From positions 77,101,312-77,165,311 of the forward strand of contig CM057826.1 of assembly GCA_030068075.1 (NCBI GenBank): 64,000 nucleotides of DNA, written 5' to 3'. The position numbers and the translations under genes were made by a program. This stretch comes from Paguma larvata (taxonomy: Eukaryota > Chordata > Mammalia > Carnivora > Viverridae). Under the pieces are notes generated by a model. That model did not search any database and was not told the DNA's origin. It saw only the letters and a list, made by a program, of their open reading frames with translations. This document shows, piece by piece, positions 13,969 to 25,819 of this stretch (within the stretch, counting starts at the first letter, position 1; every line of letters begins with the position of its first letter).

Positions 13969-14039
13969 TCGGGCCTTTCTAAGTTTCATGGAGAAAATGG
14001 TAGTGGGACTGAAAATCAAAATACTGATAATGAAGTATA

Positions 14040-14200
14040 GTTACTGACTGTTTACTGTGTGCCACCAATTGAAGTGTCTAAACTTATATTTAATTTAATC
14101 CTCATAAAAACACAAAGAGGTACATACTACTAATATCTCCAATTTATATTTTCAAATAAGAAAACTTAATCTCTAGAGGAATGTACCATTTAGGTAAATA
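14040..14200 (-). mobile_element. MIR SINE, inverted, degraded
   Basis: TTTACTGTGTGCCACCAATT, TTTAATCCTCATAAAAACAC and TCAAATAAGAAAACTTAATC fit an inverted MIR. Confidence 0.55.
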
Positions 14201-14790
14201 ACACTCTATACTACGTTAAGTTGAAGTTGTAGTTCATTGACTTGTGTGAGATCCTGATAATATTTAATAACCAGCTATTTCATGTCAGGCACTGGGATAA
14301 AGAAGTGACAGTGAAATGGACGACAAACCAGAAGAGATTCCTCAACCTCATAGAGCTTACAGATGAGGGACCAAAAGCAGTCAGTTAAGGACGCGATAAC
14401 GTAATAATTTCAAGTGCACTCTGTATAAGTACCGGGAGACTATAGTAAGCAGACAGATGTCATATCCAACCTGGTAGGAAAGAGCCAGTGCTGGGGAACA
14501 AGGTTGGGTGCAATTCATTACAGAACTGAAATCCAAATCCCTTGATTGCTAGGCCAGACCTCTTTTCAATACCTAATACTGTACAGCCTCAATGTACCTT
14601 CATTAGGAAAAAGCCTAATCAGCCATTACTAGGGTTGTATACCTGTGCTATTCTGTTTGGTTAGCAAGCAGTTACAGCCAGTGTTGGTCATGTCCCTGAA
14701 AACAAGTGCTTATTTACTTCAGTGTGGGTATCAGCTTAATGACTCGGTGTACATCAGTACTTAACCCAAAACTTGACTTCGTGAATAAAC

Positions 14791-15011
14791 CGTAAGAGAC
14801 TCTTGACTAAAGAGAACAAACTGAGGGTTGCTGCAAGGGTATTGGGTGGAGAGATGTGCTAAGTGGGTGACGGGCATTAAGGAGAGCACTCGGTGGGATG
14901 AGCACTGGGTGTTATATGTAAGTGATAAATCACTAATTCTACTCCTAAAATCATCATTACACTACATATTAACTCACTTGGATTTAACTAAAATTAAAAA
15001 ATTTTTAAAAA
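14791..15011 (+). mobile_element. Carnivoran L1 3' end
   Basis: Terminal 3' UTR of a carnivoran L1: GAACAAACTGAGGGTTGCTG, GAGCACTGGGTGTTATATGT, then AACTAAAATTAAAAA. Severely 5'-truncated copy. Confidence 0.85.
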
Positions 15012-15234
15012 GTGCACATATTTTACCCATGATAATTATTAAAACATGGCCCACATTAAGTGATACCCACTGACAGGGCAAAATCAGCCCTAAATTTGAA
15101 TAAAATGTACATTCTTAATTTAATTAATTTGGTCTACAATCCCAAAATAATATGAATCAGATGGTAAAACCAGATGAAAGACCCAACCCTGTTTCACCTG
15201 GGCTAGGCTATTTTGGAGAACTACTCAGAATCAT

Positions 15235-15925
15235 TATAATTGACCACTTAATAAGAAGGCTATAGCAAAAAGGTGGATAATAACAAGCATTGGAGAAGAT
15301 ACAAAGAAACCGAAATCCTCATTCATTCCTAGAGGGAACATAAAATCAGGCCTTTGCTTTGTAAAACAGTTCTGGGCAGTTTCTCAAAAAGTTAAACATA
15401 CAGTGACCTCATGATCCAACAATTTCACTCCTACTACATACCCAAGAAAATGTACATCCATACAAAAACTTGCACATGAATGTTCATGGTAGCATTATTC
15501 ATAACTGCCAAAAATGGACACAATCCAAAGGTCTATCAACTGATGAATAAACAAAATGTGGAATATTATTTAGGCATAAGGAGTGAAGTAATGTTATATG
15601 CTGCAACACAAACTTGAAAACATCCTACTAAATGAAAGAAGCTACATACAAAAAGCCACATATCCTATGATTGCACGTGTATGAAATATCCACCACAGGC
15701 AAAGCCAGAGAGACAGAGAGCCAGTTAGGACTTGAAGAGGCTGGGGGAGGGGAAACTGCTGACGGACCTAAACTTTTTGAGGGGGGCGGTTATGGAATCT
15801 TCTAAATCTAGGTAGTAGCGATAGATACACAACTCTGGTAATATATGAAAAGAGCCCCACTAAATTGTACACTTATAAAGGGTAAATTTTACAGTATGTA
15901 AATTATGTTTCACTAAAACTAGTAT
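15235..15925 (+). mobile_element. Older L1 3' end
   Basis: ORF2 C-terminal and 3' UTR remains: CAGTGACCTCATGATCCAAC, TCACTCCTACTACATACCCA, GGTAGCATTATTCATAACTG, ending AATTATGTTTCACTAAAA. Confidence 0.8.
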
Positions 15926-15949
15926 CTAACACATTATGCCTAAGCACTT

Positions 15950-17895
15950 AATTTATGCATAAGTCATGAACATTTTTAATATTTCTGTCCACCTAAAACA
16001 AAGTATAAAATTGAAGAAAATGAGAGATAATTCAAACCCAAAGTACTCTTACCATAAATATGAACCTACTTCTTGCAGGCCTGACTTTTTCCATTCCATT
16101 GCCCCTGTTCTGCACCTCATTTCCATTCGTATATGTAAACAAAGCTACTGAATGTCACTTTTTATTCTGACCTGGTTCTTTGGACTTTGGAATCTTCTTT
16201 ATCCATACTCTCCTTGCAATTCTTTTATGTTCTCCATGACTTCAAACAACTCTTCCTGTTCTTTTGTGACTCTCAGAACATCCTTCTTCTAGACTGGGTC
16301 ATGAGAACACCTGTCAGAGTGCAGCTAACATGCACAATATTGAAACTCCACACACTTCAGGCATATTCTGCCACTGGATCAGAGCCTCTTCTACTTCGGT
16401 GACAACGGGACTACTTGTCAGCACTTATCGCTGTCTGGCTGTTGACCTGCATATTTTCCACTGTTTTTGGTTGGATGGGTCTGGAGTTGTTAACCAAACA
16501 AAAGAAACCTGGTTGCTAAGCCTGGAAAGACCCAAGCTGTTCACCAACTGCTTCCTGTTTGCCCCACACGACGTGGGCAGAGAGGAGGGCAAGGTCTCAT
16601 TCTGCTTACGTCTGATTGTACAGAAGCGGAGGAAGGCTTTCTGGATCTTGCTTACCCAGACACACTCACTCAGAACTGCTTTCTGGGTCCATCTGTGGTG
16701 AAATCTGAAAATGTGCTATGCACAATTACACAAGCAAACACAATGTCCCAAGACAAATATGCCCTATTAGAAAGCAGGCCAGAATGGAAGTAAAAACAGG
16801 TGTTTCCTATATTGGGTCTGATTGCCTACATGTGTGGCTACTATGAAATTATTTCTTAATTACTTTGAAGGGTTAGCTCCAGCTGGGAGTCAGTGAGAAA
16901 ACTCCACAGGAGTCCTGAGGGCTTGTTGGTCCTATGCAGAATCAAAGCTCAAGCAGCTGAATCCTGTAATTACTTATTTTTTTTTAAAGAGCCATCATGG
17001 TCCTTTTTTTCCCCTAAGCCAGCAAATTATATATTTCAGCTAATATAGTAAATTTCCTCTTGATATTATTTCTAGATGATCACAGGTTTTCAAACTCAGG
17101 TACCATTCTAATAGGGACCTTACTTGACTTTGTGCCACATGAGTAATAGGCAAAATGCTCTTGTGATCTATATCATATTATATATGACTATAAAAGAAAT
17201 GAATTATAGGGATTTCATTAAAAGGGATTATAAAGAGGCATTCAGTCGTGTTTGTATTGCCAATACTGGACCATACTAATTAGCTCTGGGAAGCAACCAT
17301 TCATTTCTGAAAGGTAAAAAAGACTAATGATTTTGTTTCTCAGCCTCAGTATTTTCTGTGGGTAAGGCAGAAGAGACAATACGAGAGCCAGGGGAACTCG
17401 CTATCCAGGAGACCAATTCTTTATAGTACAGGAGCGCTAAGTATATTAGTATCACATTAGGTGCTAAAATGGTAAAAAAAAAAAAAAAAATGTAATCTCT
17501 ACATTCCAGGGTATTAAAACTCATTTGGTACTTGGGATACATAAATAAATGTGATGAATAACAAAACTGAGATGTACTCCCATATAACAGGCATCTTAGT
17601 AAGGTGAGATCCAGGAGTGTGAGCTGGGTAAATAAAAAATGGGAAAATGGGATAACCTAGGAACTTGTTGGTTCATTAAAATAATACAAAAAAAGGATCA
17701 ATCTGAAAATTTTCATAACAGATAGAGAAAACTGTACCCCTATATTCAAACTAGTTAGGTTTAACTCTAAAGCCCCATGCTTTTAAATGTACAATATTCC
17801 CTTTATTCTGAGAATGTCCGTTCTTATTTCTCTGTGCCATAATATACTTTCTTTTATTAAATTCTGGTGATGACAACATTTGTTAAAGGGTCTTT
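15950..17895. other. Intergenic, nothing recognised
   Basis: Contains a less AT-rich stretch at about 16160-16720 with a 123-residue open frame (16330-16701) that resembles nothing I know. A long A-run lies near 17474. Confidence 0.5.
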
Positions 17896-18322
17896 ATTGG
17901 CAGCAAACTAAAAGTTGGCAGCTCTGTGTTTGTTTCCTCTCCACTTTTTAAATTTTACTGGTCTATGAAATCCCAAAGTCTAGTAATTACTTCTCTAGAT
18001 GTAAATTTCTATAAAGGGCCAAGAGTAAATACCTCAGGCTTTGTAGACCATACGGTGTATTTTGCAACTGCTCAACTCTGTTATTACAGGACAAAAGCAG
18101 CCATAGATAGCATATTGAAAAATGAATGTGACTGCATTCCAATAAAATTTTATTTATGGACACTAAATTTTGAATTTCATACAATTTTTGTGTGTCACAA
18201 AATATTATTATTCTTTCAATGCTTCAACTATTTAAAAAATGTAATGACCATTCTTAGCTCTCGGACTGTATAAAAATAGGTGGCTAAGCAGATTTGGCCC
18301 TTGGACCATAGTTTACTGACAA
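17896..18322. mobile_element. hAT-type non-autonomous DNA transposon fossil
   Basis: Contains GGCAGCAAACTA at one end and TAGTTTACTGAC at the other as inverted termini. In between are AAAGCAGCCATAGATAGCAT, CCAATAAAATTTTATTTATG and CAGATTTGGCCCTTGGACCA, hallmarks of a widespread mammalian MER-type (hAT/Charlie-like) element. Exact subfamily not assigned. Confidence 0.7.
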
Positions 18323-18387
18323 CAGCCTGCACAAACCATAAACCTCATGAAATTAAGGAAGAAGACTTATCCTGACAATTTCCTTTC

Positions 18388-18394
<7 letters not shown>

Positions 18395-18426
<32 letters not shown>
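18395..18426. repeat. (TG)n microsatellite
   Basis: About 16 pure TG units, preceded by a short TA run. It lies between the hAT fossil and the solo LTR. Confidence 0.95.
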
Positions 18427-18428
<2 letters not shown>

Positions 18429-18597
18429 ATTTTAAAACAATTTTCCAGAGCAAAATCAGTAATATAAAAAGGATAAAATGTATTAAGTTTTAAAATACAA
18501 CTGTAAGCTGCACATACAAGTTATAACCCAGCAAAGAGAAAAATTATAGTCACCTGTCTACACACTCAACTTTCTGATAACTAAGTATATTAAAGAG

Positions 18598-19461
18598 TGC
18601 CGGAGTCCAGCTCTGGCTGAGTCCAGGGGTCCCTGAAGGATGGATGGTTAGGTGAAAAGAACGAGAGGGGCACGGGATGTGGTCTGATCACCAAGCAGAC
18701 ATCTCTGGCTAGCCTGGCATCTCTCTCTGCCCTGCTGGTCTCAGTGTCTTTATTTAAAAGTAGTGAGTTACATCCAGCCATGAGTGACATCCCAACAGTA
18801 AGCATAGTTTGAACAATAATGTGTTTTTATCAGTACAGCAGAGATTTCCTCAATCTTGCAAGTTGTTTTCAAGTTAATTAGCATATAAATTTAAGGCAGG
18901 GGGAGAGAACAGGGCATTACCTAGGCCTGCCTATGTTGATTATCTATAAACAGGCCAGGAGTCATTCTGCCTATTCTTCCAACTACAATGGGGGAGGTGC
19001 AACCCATCAGGCAAGGCAAGGACAGAATTCCTAATGCTTGTCCTTTGCTCGTGAATGAGTGAATTTACATAATAGGAGCCGAATGTTTACACAAATCACA
19101 CCAACATTCAGCCAGCTCATAACTGCTATCAATTTGTGCAACCCGTCCCCAAGATGCAATTTTAAGATTACTTCTGGCCAGGCTACTCTCATTCAGATGT
19201 AATCCATCAAAGCATCATGTTCCAGGTCCTTCCCTTTTATCTAAATGCTATAAAACAAAAGAGCATTACATTCCTTGGGGCCAATGAGAGTAGCTCAAGA
19301 AATCCAAGCCTGAAAAATTATTTGGAAGGAGGTAAGACTAGGCGCCATTTTGGCCAGTGGGAGCTTTGCTTCAACTGCCTTTTCCACACAGGGAGGGGTC
19401 TCAACCTGTGAACCCACACAGGGAGGGGTCTCAACCTGTGAGCCCAAAATGGCTCCCAACA
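18598..19461 (-). mobile_element. Complete solo LTR of an endogenous retrovirus
   Basis: Read on the minus strand the element starts TGTTGGGAGCCATTTTGG and ends GGACTCCGGCA, so it has the TG...CA ends of an LTR and is 864 bp long. The 6-bp direct repeat AAAGAG flanks it exactly (18592-18597 and 19462-19467), the target-site duplication left by integration. A minus-strand AATAAA (18754-18749) lies about 150 bp from the 3' end, in keeping with a polyadenylation signal before R/U5. A 30-bp tandem duplication (19384-19443) sits near its 5' end, in U3. No gag, pol or env lies beside it, so it is a solo LTR left by LTR-LTR recombination. Six-bp duplications are typical of class II (betaretrovirus-like) elements. 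I cannot name the family. Confidence 0.85.
19384..19443. repeat. 30-bp tandem duplication inside the LTR U3
   Basis: Two adjacent 30-bp copies start CCACACAGGGAGGGGTCTCA and differ at one base near the end of the unit. Such direct repeats in U3 are often enhancer duplications. Confidence 0.9.
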
Positions 19462-19764
19462 AAAGAGGTATTTTGTAACTGAGATGAATTTGGAATACAG
19501 AACTCAGGACAATGGTCTTGATTGTCTTGGAAAAGTTGAATTTTAAACTACTTAGATTTCCAGGTGATGGGAGTGAGTTTTGGGGAGTTATTACACATCA
19601 CTACATACTTTTAAGAGATTTTGCCTGTAGGAAACCTACAAAGGGAATCACAATTTTTGTGAGAGTAGCAGTCCAAATAGGTATGTTTAGCTCACTAGAA
19701 ACTGGCCCCCAGAAAGTTTTAAAGTTTCCAATTTAGTTGCTAGCATTAATTTCAGTAGAATTCA

Positions 19765-19955
19765 GGAGACCCTGGGTGGTTCAATCAGTTAAGCTTTCAG
19801 CTCTTGATTTTGGCTCAGGTCATGAGCTCATGGTCATGGGATCAAGCCCAGCATTGGGCTCCAAGCTGGCAGCACAGAGCCTGTTTGGGATTCTCTCTCT
19901 CCTTTGCTCTCTGTCCCCCTCTCTTTCAAAATAAATAAACTTAAAAAAAAATTCA
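19765..19955 (+). mobile_element. Felid SINE
   Basis: Head CCCTGGGTGGTTCAATCAGT, the GGCTCAGGTCATGA box region, GGGATTCTCTCTCTCC, and an AAATAAATAAAC tail with an A-run. Flanked by TAGAATTCA at 19756-19764 and 19956-19964. Confidence 0.9.
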
Positions 19956-20443
19956 TAGAATTCACACGAAATGTTACATTTCTAGTTTCTCTTGAAAAAA
20001 ATCAAGCTACGACTTTATTGGCCTCTTACACCTTCCTGGAAAATGTTGGGGTAGCTAAGTCCCATTCATCATCTTTAGTGAGAGGAAGTCATCAGCTTTG
20101 TCGCTACTCCATGGTATCCTCCAAACACTGAGAATGAGGTGAAGTTCCTTTCTGTCATCTTATTCCTGCCTTATTCACTCATTTACACTCTCAATTTTGA
20201 ACCCAGAGGGAATTTTTATTGTGAACTGTACCTTCAGAGTGAGCTCTTTTTTTATATTCAGTGTTTCCCCCACAAACCCTCCCTTTCCTCAGCCTTCAGG
20301 AGTGCAGTGGCCTATCCTTTCTTCCTTTTATTAATATTTGTTTACAACCTACTATGCCAAATGATGAAGTTATGATGGTGTCTAAATAGAGAATTTGCCA
20401 TCACAGACCTTTAAGGGAAAAGAGAGAAAAAAAGAACAGCTCG

Positions 20444-20494
20444 ACAAATAAATAATTTATGGCAAATAATTACAAATAAATAATTTATGGCAAA
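20444..20494. repeat. Direct repeat of 23 bp (two copies)
   Basis: ACAAATAAATAATTTATGGC plus AAA occurs at 20444-20466 and again, identical, at 20472-20494 with 5 bp between. A local duplication just upstream of a SINE. Confidence 0.9.
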
Positions 20495-20542
20495 AGCTAT
20501 GAAGAAAATGAATTTTCAACAATAGAGGATATATGGAGGGAA

Positions 20543-20765
20543 GATATTTATTTATATATTTATTTAATTTATTTATGAGAGAGTGAGTGTGCATGTGCGC
20601 ACCCACACATACACACAAGGGGAGAGGGGCAGAGAGAGAGAATCCCAAGCAGGCTTCACAATAAACACAGAGCCTGACGCAGGGCTCAGTCTCATGATAG
20701 TGAGATCATGACGTGAGCCAAAATCAAGAGGTGGACACTTAACTGACTGAGTCACCCAGAAGATC
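20543..20765 (-). mobile_element. Felid SINE, inverted
   Basis: TTTATTTATT tail, GGAGAGGGGCAGAGAGAGAG middle, AGATCATGACGTGAGCC and a head ending ACTGAGTCACCCAGAAGATC. Right beside a 23-bp direct repeat (20444-20494). Confidence 0.88.
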
Positions 20766-21132
20766 TAATTTAAATAAGATATGCAAAAGAGGATCCTCTG
20801 AAGAGGTGACAACATAGTAATGTGAAAAGCCAGGAAGCAGAAGGCTGTGGGCAAAGGGAACATAAAGACAGATGTCCTGAGGTGCACAGGAGGTTGGCAC
20901 TTTTGAGGCACTAATAAAAGGAGGCCAAGAGGGCTAGAAGATTTTGAACCAGAGGAGAGAGCATGAGAAGATTAGAAGACAGGCAGCCAGTCGAATCTTG
21001 TAGGATGTCGTGGGTTATGAGAAGAGTTTTTGTTTTATTTTCAGGTCCATGTGAAGGGCTACTTGACATGTAATAAGTCCATAGTAATGATCAAACCTTG
21101 CTTTCAGGAAAGGATTTGAAAGGTTTTGGGTT

Positions 21133-21222
21133 GTGCTCGCTTCCGCAGCAAATATACTAAAATTGGAAGGATACAGAGATTAGCATGGCCCCTGCGCAAG
21201 ATGACAAGCAAATTCATGAAAT
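21133..21222 (+). pseudogene. U6 snRNA retropseudogene
   Basis: Begins GTGCTCGCTTCCGCAGCA and follows U6 through TATACTAAAATTGGAA and TTAGCATGGCCCCTGCGCAA to AAATTCATGAA. It has small deletions (three bases in the ACAGAGAAGATTAGC region and one in CAAGGATGAC), several substitutions and a missing 3' end. Direct repeats GTTTTGGGTT at 21123-21132 and 21223-21232 flank it, showing L1-mediated insertion. No U6 promoter elements are needed to explain it, so it is taken as non-functional. Confidence 0.9.
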
Positions 21223-21687
21223 GTTTTGGGTTAAGTTGAACTCACTGATGGGAGTTAACACGTTACCTCTCTTGGTGGACATGGATTTTTATTTTAATAA
21301 GAATCAAAACTTTTAATTGAAAGAATTAATTATGGCAAAACAAAACGAGTCGGCAGAACTCATAGAGATTAGAACATGAAGACTCCATTATCCCTGAAAT
21401 GATGTATTTGGATAAAAGAGATTCTACCTTAGAAAATAACTTGACAAAAGATTAAATTCAAATGGTGAAAAATGAATGAATTTTAAAATATTATTAGGCT
21501 GTATTTATTTATTGTTTACACCAGCATCCCTCTTATTTAGAGGTTATTTATCTGGAAACTTCTACTAGACTGATCACCACTTGGAATACAAAGGAAAAGA
21601 AAATGCCTCTCATCAGTTAAAAGAGATGTCACGAAGCCTCTGGATTAAGCTCATGTAGCACTCCACTAATCATATAGAAAACCATCC

Positions 21688-21868
21688 AGGGCGTCTGGGT
21701 GGCTCATTTGGTTGAGCATCCTACTCTTGAATTCTAGCCCAGATCATGATCTGCATCGGGCTTCTTGCTGAGAGAGCACAGCCTGCTTGGATCTGTTGCT
21801 TCCTCCCTCTGTCCCTCCCCTGTCTCTCTTGCTCTCTCAGAATAAATAAGTAAACTTTAAAAAAAAAG
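21688..21868 (+). mobile_element. Felid SINE, shortened
   Basis: Starts AGGGCGTCTGGGTGGCTCAT, has CAGATCATGATCTGCATCGG with part of the middle missing, a CT-rich section and an AATAAATAAGTAAAC tail with an A-run. Confidence 0.88.
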
Positions 21869-21869
21869 A

Positions 21870-24800
21870 AAATCTTCCTTCTGCCTCTCCAGAGAACTCA
21901 GTTCCAACCAGGAAACAAATATATACATCTATACATTTACATATACCTGTGTGTATACATACATATCACCGAATCCCAGTAAGTGTGATGATCTAGAAGC
22001 AGCCATCCCAGAATTTTTAAAGGAATCTGCTAAAATCAGGTACTTTGACACTGAAAAATAATGATAGTGACAACAATGATAGAGAAAGGAAAATGTAAAA
22101 CGTAGTGGCAAAAGTTTGGAATGCTTATCAACCTGGGGCCATTTGGTATGGGGAAACAGCTTTGTGAGGCTCACTATCATCCAAGGAGGTCAGTGTGCTT
22201 TATAACTATTCTTTTTGTATTTAATTTCCGTAGTGACACCCCTGACACATGGAGGTTAATGTTGAGTCATGCTATAGAGAAAGTGGGGAGAGTGAAAAAC
22301 AGTACAGTAGGATTTCTTCCCAGAATGATTATACGAAATGAAGATCTTAAATGGCAGTCTTCATTAATTCCATCAGCAAATGTACAGCACTGCTTACCAC
22401 ATGTTCCAGCAGAGAAACAGAAACCCCATCCTCACAAAGCTGACACAGGAGTGTTAGCACATAGAGGGTGTTTATAGCCAGATAATGGGATGAAATCACT
22501 AAGCTTTGGATGTGGGATGTTTGCTTTATGTGGAGTATATATTCTTGGCTGATGTTGGGCAGGAAGGCAATCATTAAGTTGCCTGAATTTGCAGCCTAAG
22601 GAGAAACTGCGTATAGAAGACAAGACGCCCTTTAGTTGTTGTAACTAAGTAGCAGATAATATTATGTGCTTATTTTGGTTATATTGCTGCATATGAAATT
22701 CTTTTATGAAGCCATGATATCCAGTTTTGTTATCTGTATCTTTTTATAAACAACACGTTCTTATTTCCAGAGATTGTTTATAGTTTGCCTACGATGAAAG
22801 TCACTTAATGGTCACTCTATTTGTGATAGCACCTAATTACTGAGAATGAGGCTTATAGCAGTACTTTTTAAGTGTACAATTTCTCTTCTATAAAAAGGAA
22901 TTTTCCACTTCTGTTTATTCCTTATAGGAGTTGGAGAAGGCTTTTCCCTGCTATTGAGCTGGGGCAGAGCCCACGGTGTGCTGCAGAATAGCCTGCCTAA
23001 GACCCTGTATCTTCTCTTTAGATTTTTCAGGGTTAGCTTCCTTGCTGTAGCTCAGTATTACTACTTAACATGTATTGTTGCCATATGCCTGTACTATTAG
23101 ATTTTTTTATTATCTTTATTTCAGTGACTTACTTTTTAGCCTAAATTCATTTAGAAAGAGCAATTTATATCACTATTATAAATGGAAAGTTAGCATCAGT
23201 TTTCATAAAAACTATCCTTCATAGAGGATGCCAACAAAATAAATGCTCTCTTGCTTGCCAAAGTCTCTAAGCCAAATACCTATTTCGACTTCATTGGCAA
23301 AAGAGATTATCAAGAGTTTTAAAAGCATACTAGCACCAGACAAAGCCATTCTTCTTGATGGTTAATGAAGGATAGAAAAAGGAATACCTCTCTCTTCGAG
23401 ATTCAGTATGACCTAATTCAGGGTAACCACCCAAAATCATTTCAATGGCCACTGGTGATATGCTTGGGAAGTAGGAAAAATCTTCATAGAAACAATGTCT
23501 ATTTAGTTTACCCAAGAAGGGGACTAGATCTTCTAGTGTTTTGTGGGTCCATTAATCTCAGCACAGGGCTGACTTCATGAAAGACACCTCATGATTGCCA
23601 ACTTGATGTCTAAAACCACAACTGTATCCCTGCCTGTGCCAGACATCTGCAAAATTGTTTCTTTTGATTACAAAGATTCAGGCACAGTGAGACGGCAAAA
23701 CTCCTAGACAATAAACTCATAGCACTGGGACTACTAACAGTGAATCACCAACATCTTTTTTGTGCTGTACATAAAGACATAAAAGTAGCAATATAGCATT
23801 TTTAAAGGGGAACTAACTTTAATAAACCCAGGTTCAAATCTAAGCCTAGGAACTCACTAGTTTCAGGCCTTGGCATGGTTATGTCATTTCTCTGACTCTG
23901 CTTTCCTTGTCTGTAATATGGGTCTAATAACACCTTTCTTCTGGGAATGTTCTCAGGATTAATGAGGGGACGTATACAATATGACCATCACATAGTAGGA
24001 TCTCAGTAATTTGGAGCTATTTTTGAAGGCAATACATAGGCTACCTAGGCCTTATGTCATATTACAGATGACAAACTAAAAAAAAATCGATTTGGAGAAT
24101 TAGACAAAGTCAAAAAATTATTTGTATGGATACAGATTAGAGAAAAATGTTGAGGGAAATTTGCAGGCATTACAGATTTAAAAACTTGCTCATTAGAACT
24201 AACCAGTGCCAGTTCATATTGGCTTCTTTTTGTCTTGATTCATCTGAATAATTTCTGAAATACTTTTTTTCCTTTTGCAGCACGGATACAGCTCTATTGT
24301 GGAGCAACAGACACACCACTTGCCCATCCTTATTTCAAGGATATTTCTGCATATTGAAAAATTATTTTTAGATTCAAGGTTTTTACTTGATGCCAAAACA
24401 TTTCTTCTGATTATGTCAATTTACCAAAACTTTTGATTGAGTCAGGCTACCTGAAAGATCAATGAATCATACCCCATGTACCCTTTGGAAATAATTACAC
24501 ACACAGACCTCAGCTAAACGTTGCCCAGACTTTCATGGTCAATAGAAAAAACACCAACAGTGCTTTGTGGTGATACTCAAAATATCTCCTGTAGCTACAT
24601 TGGTACATTATTATGATATGCCCAGTATAATTTTCCTTTTTACATTGTTCTACTCTTTATTTCATAAAGGAATTTTATTCCCTGAAATAGAATTGAAATT
24701 CACAGTTTCCTTTACTGACAATCCTCTTTAGAAGTACTCTGGTAAGTTTCACCACATACAAGTAGTGGCAAAATAAAGTTAACCTGGAAAATAATCTTGT

Positions 24801-25569
24801 TGACCAATTATTAATCTTATTATTAATCTACAAAGTTTCCTTAAGTACAATTAATAACTCTGCTTGAGCCAATGCCAATCAGATTTAAAATTGGATTTGT
24901 ATATATACACTGCAGTGAAAACCAACAGAAAAACAAGTATCCAGACGGCTTTTTAAAAGCGCTGTTTCTGCTGTGTTTTGAGATTCAGAAAAAATGTCTT
25001 TGAGGACCTATTTTTTCATCAAACCTTATGGGCCTATTTTTCTGTATTCATCTTTTCTTAGCTGAAATAAACAGGTTGGGTTTTTTTCCCCTTATACCAG
25101 TTCAGGGTCATGTTTGTTCATTGGAACATGAACTTAGCTACTTGGAGTCTCTGTGACAAGATTTTTAAGAAGGTGTTAATTTCCTTACTTTCTTTCATTT
25201 ATTCATTCACTCAAGTAGGCATGGTAGGTAGTACACAAAGATGCTTAAGACTAAGTCCCTACCTTACAGAGGTTTATAATCTAAAATTACATGGAATTCA
25301 TAGAAGCGATTAAATATATGCCAAAGAGTTAAGTGACAGATGCATTAGAGAGCTGCAGGGGAAGAGTGGAAGAATCACAGGAGAGGACCAGGGTCAGATT
25401 TTAGAGAAGGGACAGAATGTCAGTAAGTGGAGATGGTTTAGAAGGAGGGCATCCCAGCAGGACAGATTTTTCTTACTACAAACTCACCCAAATTAGTCTG
25501 ATTCAACATTAGTGACTGAGCAACTGATAAAGATATCTGGGACTCAGAAAGATAAAAATATAAATATGA
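21870..25569. other. Intergenic, one MIR recognised
   Basis: Apart from the MIR at 23825-24020 there are only faint L2-like stretches (about 22360-22445 and 25180-25290). No gene. Confidence 0.5.
23825..24020 (+). mobile_element. MIR SINE
   Basis: CCAGGTTCAAATCTAAGCCT, TGGTTATGTCATTTCTCTGA, TGTCTGTAATATGGGTCTAA and AGTAGGATCTCAGTAATT follow the MIR consensus in order. Confidence 0.72.
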
Positions 25570-25722
25570 GGCAGGTGGGGGATGGATAAAACAGATAAAG
25601 GGGATTAAGAGTACACTTACGATGAGCCCTGAGTAATACACGGAATTGCCAAATCATATTGTGCCCCTTAAACTAACATAACACTGTATGTTAACCACAC
25701 TTTAATAAAAAATAAAAATTTA
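25570..25722 (+). mobile_element. Carnivoran L1 3' end, short
   Basis: GGGGATTAAGAGTACACTTA, GATGAGCCCTGAGTAATACA, ACACTGTATGTTAACCACAC and a terminal AATAAAAAATAAAAA. It abuts the older L1 piece that follows. Confidence 0.82.
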
Positions 25723-25819
25723 AGAATTTTAAAAAGAACTTAATGTAAAGCAATTCTAAGTTGATATTTCTCTGTGACCTCTTGCAGAAAAAAAAATATG
25801 AATATGAAATAATCCCTGC

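Noticed and set aside
19737..19934. Frame reading VAQSVK-type and CSLSPSLS-type peptides, repeated at several sites in the window
   Set aside because: These peptides recur because they are translations of felid SINE copies.
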